Below are positions 58,921 through 64,000 of a DNA stretch of 64,000 nt, piece by piece (within the stretch, counting starts at the first letter, position 1; every line of letters starts with the position of its first letter). Made by a program: the position numbers and the translations under genes. This DNA comes from Tetracentron sinense (Eukaryota > Streptophyta > Magnoliopsida > Trochodendrales > Trochodendraceae). Under the pieces are notes generated by a model. It saw only the letters and a program-made list of their open reading frames with translations. It was not told the DNA's origin and searched no databases. The stretch lies in NCBI GenBank assembly GCA_015143295.1, contig CM026556.1, positions 18,600,547-18,664,546 on the forward strand. Direction: 5' to 3'.

Positions 58921-61725
58921 CAGTTTCGCGTCGAGGATAAAGTCATCAATATTCAGAGGTTGAGTTCAAGACAGGGAAGCGTCTTCAAGATTTCAGAAAG
59001 GTCTAGACAGGGGTTCGTGCATGTGTTATGTGTTCATGAGGAAGCACTCAGGTGGAGTCTTCAAACAATCTCAGAGTGCCTTCGAGGAAAGGAGGGTTAT
59101 TTATTCAGGAAATTTCGAGGAAAGATGGGAACGTTGATTGGGGAGAAGAGATCCAATGCCAGAGGGGAATACATGTCATTCATGGCGTTTCAGGGTATAC
59201 ATCATGGGAACAGGATTATTATCCCAAGGGGATTCAACAGCACAGGATGGCGAAAATTAGAAGAGGCTCTCAAGGGATGTTCCGGTCTGAATCAGGCTCT
59301 CAAAGGTCAGCTAAGACCATCCCGCACAGAGATCTCAACTGGCTTTCGGAGTCACATTGACTCACAGGATGGAGTGAACAGGGTAGTTGTAGATTTGGAT
59401 GCAGGTCAATTTCTTCATTGGGAAGATGCTGTCGTTTGTTCTATAGGGGGGCCAGATTCGGCGGATGACTGGGAGGAGGTGTCCAGAACTATCAGTAGGC
59501 TCTTACCTGAGGAGCAGAGCATTACCCTTTTTCCATTCGATGTTCACAGAGCCATCTTTCACACTAGTAAAATCCAACAATTAAATACTCTCTGTGGCAA
59601 CCATCGGTATCCGATCAGCGACCGGAACTTTGTGGGTTTTCGTCGTTGGTGGCCGACTGCAAATGGTCTCTCATTCACCAGCTTATTTCAGTCACGATGG
59701 CTAGCTTTGAAGGGTATTCCGTTTTACCTCTGGACCCCCAAAGTTCTTGGGCAGATAGGTGCAATCTGTGGGGGATTACTAGCAATTCACCCATCAACAA
59801 CAAACATGTCGGATCTATCTTTCGCGAAAATCCGAGTCCGTGGTGACCTCATATCAACACCCCGGGTGGTATCGATTGTCTTCCACTCCATTTCATATCC
59901 AGTGGAGATATCCATCTGGGAGGAAGAACTCTGTGAAAATTGTAAGAAATGGCCGGATTCCATGGAAGTTCGGTACCACCGGAGTTGGGTGGAGGTGGTG
60001 GGTGGCTGTCCGGCACCAAAATCGGCAGTGCCACGTGGTCCATCAACAACTGGCGAGTCCAATCAAGCGCACCCCCTGGATTCAAATTCAAATTTGAATT
60101 TTGAGGGTACGAAGACAAGCCAGCTTCAACACGTTACCGAGAATGGGCAGTACGCACCTCCTGCTAAAACCCATCACACAAGTGTTTCTTTCCCTCCCAT
60201 GTCAGAGACAGCAGCCGAAGTTAGCAGAAGAGGAAAAATGAGGAATAAAAACAAGAAAAGAAATTTGCGTCGAAAAAGATGTCGATGGGTAGCTGCCCGA
60301 AGGAGATCCCTAAAATCTCCTGCTAGCGGGTCAAAGGATAGTGAGATTAGGGCTTGCGACAAGGTTGGGGATGAGATGATATCCCCCCCTCGTGCGCACG
60401 TGAGGATCTTAACACCAATGGAGAACACGCCCGGGCTTTTAGTGTTACCCCCTATCATATTGGGCCATAAAGTCCAGGCTCACCTTGCAACTCAAAGAGA
60501 GTCAAGAGACGAGTCGGGCCTGAGCCCAAACCGAAGCCCCAAATCACAACTAAATCCATTAAAAGGGTTTCCACTCGACAATAATGTGAGGGATCCATTT
60601 GGTTTGGACCCTCTCATTGCCAAATTGGGGAAGATCAACAGGAGACTTCGTTCATCGCCCACCTTCACCACCTCCTCCAGGTATGTTTCGAAGAACATCA
60701 CTCCAACGAAATCTCCAAGCCAGGCCAGCGTTGCGGTCACAGAGTCCCCAAGTTTTTTTGCTCAAGCCAGGGCTGCGAATGGAAGGTTAGTTGATAATCT
60801 TGATTCTAGGGCAAACCGGGGTTCGGATTCACAGGTTATTATCAGATCAGGGGCAGAAGCAGATCTCTCAAGCAAGTCAGAGGAGGTTAGAGGAGAGGAT
60901 TGCAATACTGATCAAGGGGCGGGATCTAGGTCGAGCGTGGTGGAAAATCCCACTAAGGTTGCTAGAAGTTTATCATCGACGGAACCACTAGCTCTGTCCA
61001 ATTCTCCAACCAACGATCATTTGGTCAACTCGACTGTGGACGATGAAGGTCCTACTTCTCCTAAAGGGGCGGCAATGTTTATAACTCAGCTACTGGGCCC
61101 ATCGGAATTAGGAGCAAAAGAACCATCAGCCCACCATGGGTTGTTTGCTGGTGCTGGGCTTCATTCCACTCATCAAGAGCCAGTTTGTTTTGAGGAAGCA
61201 GAGCTGGGACGAAATGCAAAGCCCTTGTCCAGTTTAATCTCGGATGGAGATGTCATCCATACCTCTCCATCTCGGCGCAGTCTCGAGCAGGTCGGTTCAT
61301 CCCCCACTTCGGAGAAAGGTACACCTCCATCCTCCTCTCATTCTACTCAGTCTATCCCCTCTCAAGAGCTGGATAGGACGGGTAGGACGAATTTATTGTG
61401 TTCATATAGTGCGAATAATAATTCATTGTTGCAATTTCATGGAACTATGATACCACAATCAGATGAGGGGGGAGTCAGTGTAGCAGGGTTGTCTCCAAGA
61501 TCTATTTCCAGTGTCCTTCCTAAGGATAAATTCAGGTCAGCGTCAATGCCTTTAGACTCAATTCCAATACTCTGTCTTAGGTCTCCAGGAAAGAATCCTC
61601 TACATGGTCAGTATTCGAAATCCCTAAAAGATTCCGATTGGGGTGTCAGCCAGATTGAAAGGCTTGGTCAGTTTTTAGGCCTCTCATACGAGGGCCGTGA
61701 GAGTGAGGCGAGAGCCATCCTTTAG
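58921..61725 (+). CDS. LINE ORF1 protein (DUF4283-like), N-terminus missing
   Basis: A 934-codon open stretch, no stop before 61,723-61,725. Such ORF1 proteins bind RNA and act as chaperones in the retrotransposition particle. The first ~115 codons hold a basic N-terminal domain (RKFRG, RIIIPRGFNSTGW). Around 59,694-59,930 comes the DUF4283-type core RWLALKGIPFYLW followed by IGAICGGLLAI. A strongly basic segment (about 60,225-60,315, RNKNKKRNLRRKRCRW) looks like a nuclear or RNA-binding signal. The last third is serine- and proline-rich and low in structure. No zinc knuckle follows the core. Protein-like sequence starts right at the insertion junction, so no native start codon is present. 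The first internal ATGs are 59,125 and 59,173. By chance the frame is also open upstream into the hAT element (ATG at 58,843), giving a 960-codon frame. Confidence 0.85.
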   Translation, partial: QFRVEDKVINIQRLSSRQGSVFKISERSRQGFVHVLCVHEEALRWSLQTISECLRGKEGYLFRKFRGKMGTLIGEKRSNARGEYMSFMAFQGIHHGNRIIIPRGFNSTGWRKLEEALKGCSGLNQALKGQLRPSRTEISTGFRSHIDSQDGVNRVVVDLDAGQFLHWEDAVVCSIGGPDSADDWEEVSRTISRLLPEEQSITLFPFDVHRAIFHTSKIQQLNTLCGNHRYPISDRNFVGFRRWWPTANGLSFTSLFQSRWLALKGIPFYLWTPKVLGQIGAICGGLLAIHPSTTNMSDLSFAKIRVRGDLISTPRVVSIVFHSISYPVEISIWEEELCENCKKWPDSMEVRYHRSWVEVVGGCPAPKSAVPRGPSTTGESNQAHPLDSNSNLNFEGTKTSQLQHVTENGQYAPPAKTHHTSVSFPPMSETAAEVSRRGKMRNKNKKRNLRRKRCRWVAARRRSLKSPASGSKDSEIRACDKVGDEMISPPRAHVRILTPMENTPGLLVLPPIILGHKVQAHLATQRESRDESGLSPNRSPKSQLNPLKGFPLDNNVRDPFGLDPLIAKLGKINRRLRSSPTFTTSSRYVSKNITPTKSPSQASVAVTESPSFFAQARAANGRLVDNLDSRANRGSDSQVIIRSGAEADLSSKSEEVRGEDCNTDQGAGSRSSVVENPTKVARSLSSTEPLALSNSPTNDHLVNSTVDDEGPTSPKGAAMFITQLLGPSELGAKEPSAHHGLFAGAGLHSTHQEPVCFEEAELGRNAKPLSSLISDGDVIHTSPSRRSLEQVGSSPTSEKGTPPSSSHSTQSIPSQELDRTGRTNLLCSYSANNNSLLQFHGTMIPQSDEGGVSVAGLSPRSISSVLPKDKFRSASMPLDSIPILCLRSPGKNPLHGQYSKSLKDSDWGVSQIERLGQFLGLSYEGRESEARAIL

Positions 61726-61907
61726 GGTCTCGAGAGTGATCAGGCTGTAGCAGTCCCCGCAAAGAACCCCCAAGGTTTTGGCATTGGCCAGGAAGAGAGC
61801 TCTACATCGGAGCAGAGGAGTTTGGAGGGTAAAAACAAGCATGTTAAAAAGACAACCCGTGGTGTTTCATGTAGTCCGAGGGTAGGGCGAGGCCATAGAG
61901 TTCTCCA
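61726..61907 (+). other. LINE ORF1-ORF2 spacer
   Basis: 182 bp between the ORF1 stop and the ORF2 start. How ORF2 is translated (reinitiation or an internal start) cannot be told from sequence. Confidence 0.6.
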
Positions 61908-64000
61908 ATGACGGGGCTATCTATCCTATCCTGGAACATCAGGGGTCTCTGGTCGGAGGAAAAACGGGTTTCCCTAAAGAACTTTGTGGCGACAAAGAAG
62001 CCCATAATACTGTGTGTTCAAGAATCCAAGCTCCAGGTTATTTCAAACCACACCATTAGAAGCATCTGGGGCACCTTTGCCCCGGAATGGCTAGCCATCC
62101 CATCCTTAGGCGCGTCAGGGGGGATAATTCTAATTTGGGACAAGGAGAGGCTAGAGGTTACAGAGTCAGAATTGGGGGCATATTCTATATCCATCCTCTG
62201 CCGATTAAAAGGAGAGGATTTTCAATGGGTTTTTTCTGGTGTGTATGGTCCATCTGGACATGCAGATGATTCCATTTTTTGGACTGAATTGGATGATGTG
62301 AGCGTTCCGTGGGGGTTTCCTTGGTGCTTGGGAGGTGATTTCAATAGCATCAGGAGCTCCATCGAGCGAAAAGGGGGTTGCGCCATATCGGCCAAAATGA
62401 GGCGTTTTAGGGCATTCATTTTTCGCCAAGGACTCATCGACCTTCCTTTGAAAGGAGCCCGGTACACTTGGTCACATTCCTCTTCTAGTGCGCGAGCAAG
62501 CAGGCTAGACAGATTTCTTGTTCACCCTGACTGGGAGAGCAAGTTCCCAAATGTTATCCAGACCACTCTCCCTAGACTGATTTCAGATCACTCTCCTATT
62601 ACCCTAGAGTCCGGATGTTTCCTAGGTGGTCCAATGCCTTTTAGATTTGAAAACATGTGGCTGGAGGATGATAGATTTAAGGCGATCGTGGATGAGGTCT
62701 GGCAGGCCCCGAGTGGGTGGGGTTCCCCTAGCACCCGCTTTGGTCTCAAACTCAAAGCCCTCAAGCTAAGACTCAAAGTGTGGAATAGGGAAGTCTTTGG
62801 TAACATACAAATTCGTTTAGCTTCCCTTCTTCGCGACATCGGGGCATTAGAGCGCACTGCGGAAGTGAGACCTCTTTCTATTTCCGAAAGTCGGGTTAAG
62901 GAATCAAAAGAACTTGAATATGTGCACGCCCTGAAATTAGAAGAGATAAGTTGGAAACAGAAAGCAAGAGTGCGATGGTTGAAAGAGGGCGATCGGAACA
63001 TGAAGTTTTTCCACAGGATGGCTAATTCCCACAAAAAAAGAAATTTCATTTCCAAACTACGAATAGACGGGGTGTGGAAAGAGGGGAGAACCGAGGTGGC
63101 TGCGAGTGTGGTGTCATATTATAGAGAGTTATATTCGGAACAACATCCTTGGCGCCCAAAATTGGACGGCCTACCGTTTTTAAGCCTCTCCCAGACTCAA
63201 AGAGAAGCATTGGAGGCTCCTTTTGAGATGGAGGAGGTCGTGCGCGCATTACAGGGTATGGCTGGGGATAAGGCTCCAGGGCCGGATGGTTTCACCACTG
63301 AGTTCTACAGATCCTGCTAGGATATAGTGGGGGAGGATGTCTTAGCCGTGCTGTCCGAATTATATCAATCCAGATCCTTTGACAGAGTAATTAACAACAC
63401 ATTCGTGGTATTGATCCCAAAAAAGGAAGGTGCAGTGGATATGAAGGAGTTTCGCCCAATTAGTCTGGTTGGTAGTGTCTATAAAATTCTATCCAAAGTT
63501 TTAGCAGGTCATCTCAAGATGGTAATGAGTTCCATCATTTCGACGGAACAAAGTGCATATGTGGGCTGCAGGCAGATCATAGATGGGATTCTGATAGCCA
63601 ACGAATGCATAGATGAACGAATCCGGTCGAAACTCCCTGGCATTTTATGCAAAGTAGATCTAGAAAAGGCATACCATCACGTCAATTGGGCGTTCTTAGA
63701 TTATGTGCTCGGGAGGATGGGCTTTGGCCTTAAATGGCAACATTGGATGAAATCATGCATCTCCACGGTGTCTTTTTCGATACTCATCAACGGCAGCCCG
63801 AAGGGCTACTTTCCAAGTTCTCGTGGATTACGACAAGGAGACCCCCTTTCTCCATTTTTGTTTGTGATTGTCTCTGAGGCTTTGAGTCAAATGCTCACCA
63901 GAGCCGACGGCCCCATATTTGATGGTTTCAAAATCGGTCAAGAGCAAAAGCGCATATCCCATCTTCAATTTGCAGATGACACTCTTCTGCAGCACTTCGT
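61908..64000 (+). CDS. LINE ORF2: endonuclease and reverse transcriptase, one in-frame stop, 3' partial
   Basis: It starts ATGACGGGGCTATCT. The AP-like endonuclease (residues 1 to about 235) has the expected catalytic set: SWNIRG (N10), CVQESK (E39), GGDFN (D144, N146), RLDRFL, and SDHSP (D227, H228). Reverse transcriptase follows: DKAPGPDGFTTEFY (about 457-470), FRPISLVGSVYKILSKVL, EQSAYV, CKVDLEKAYHHVNW (the catalytic first Asp is kept; the usual AYDHV is AYHHV), LRQGDPLSPFLFV and FADD (codons 688-691). Codon 471 is TAG (63,318-63,320) where the family normally has Trp after FYRSC. The frame continues unchanged beyond it, so this looks like a single G-to-A change. The RT thumb, zf-RVT domain and 3' end lie beyond the window. 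Confidence 0.9.

Larger units (their letters stand above)
58906..64000 (+). mobile_element. L1-type LINE, slightly 5'-truncated, running past the window end
   Basis: It is inserted in the hAT element in the second copy only. The junction is marked by an 18-bp repeat: cctgttcaagtttttaat occurs in the hAT at 58,855-58,872 and again at 58,903-58,920 directly before LINE sequence. The element has ORF1 (to 61,725), a 182-bp spacer, then ORF2 with endonuclease and reverse transcriptase up to the FADD box at 63,969-63,980. ORF1 reads as protein from the first LINE base, so the true start and 5' UTR were probably lost by 5' truncation. The 3' end and target duplication lie outside the window. One stop in ORF2 suggests it is not active. 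Confidence 0.9.

Noticed and set aside
59787-63249. Minus-strand open frames under the LINE ORFs
   Set aside because: They are shadows of strong plus-strand coding sequence with clear endonuclease and reverse transcriptase motifs.

Overview
The window looks like intergenic and intronic nuclear DNA of a flowering plant. The evidence is the content: Ty1/copia (Ale/Retrofit-like, and a Tork-like one with long LTRs), Ty3/gypsy chromoviruses (Tekay/Del-like and others), plant L1-type LINEs with a DUF4283-like ORF1, hAT and PIF/Harbinger elements, a tRNA-derived SINE, and two exons of a plant class-II-like histone deacetylase (HDA14-like). The species cannot be told from this. No bacterial-type operon, CRISPR array, rRNA gene or functional tRNA gene was seen, and I found no new enzymatic or defence system. 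What stands out is the architecture: deep nesting of elements, and a large near-identical duplication that may be an assembly or haplotype effect.

Layout. Bases 1-11,578 recur in the same orientation at 47,361-58,905, about 99% identical by eye. The shared block holds, in order: an Ale-like copia fragment; a 2.3-kb solo gypsy LTR with a SINE inside it; an unclassified LTR-like element carrying a 2.16-kb solo LTR; a 5'-truncated LINE; a 75-nt histone deacetylase exon on the minus strand; fragments of two further copias; and the left end of a hAT element. In the first copy the hAT element is whole (10,898-13,818, with an 8-bp target-site duplication, a PIF/Harbinger MITE and a palindromic insert). 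It sits in a minus-strand copia whose 5' LTR (17,075-19,260) in turn sits in a gypsy element (19,261-22,439). A copia 3' end (24,059-24,482) then runs into a 12-N gap at 24,483-24,494.

After the gap comes a Tekay/Del-like gypsy with both LTRs visible (24,495-34,254; its 5' LTR is cut by the gap). It has an extra small ORF ahead of gag. An older chromovirus remnant with a 30-bp minisatellite follows (34,255 to about 38,035), then a TIR element rich in GTATCGG-like motifs (38,285-39,265), a second histone deacetylase exon (39,918-40,019, minus strand), a 506-bp solo LTR, about 4 kb without a recognisable gene, a hAT transposase relic, and a minus-strand LINE relic into which the Ale-like copia inserted (LTR from 46,334). 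The second copy of the big duplication follows. From about 58,921 to the window end lies a long L1-type LINE (ORF1, then ORF2 with endonuclease and reverse transcriptase), present only in this copy.

How the parts relate. On the minus strand the exons at 55,115-55,189 and 39,918-40,019 are consecutive, in phase, and separated by a roughly 15-kb intron packed with transposons. The other copy of the first exon (7,778-7,852) lies on the wrong side of the second exon. Together with the N gap and the error-rich contig edge beside it, this suggests that 1-24,482 may be a misplaced alternative haplotype of the DNA that follows 47,361. A true tandem duplication remains possible.
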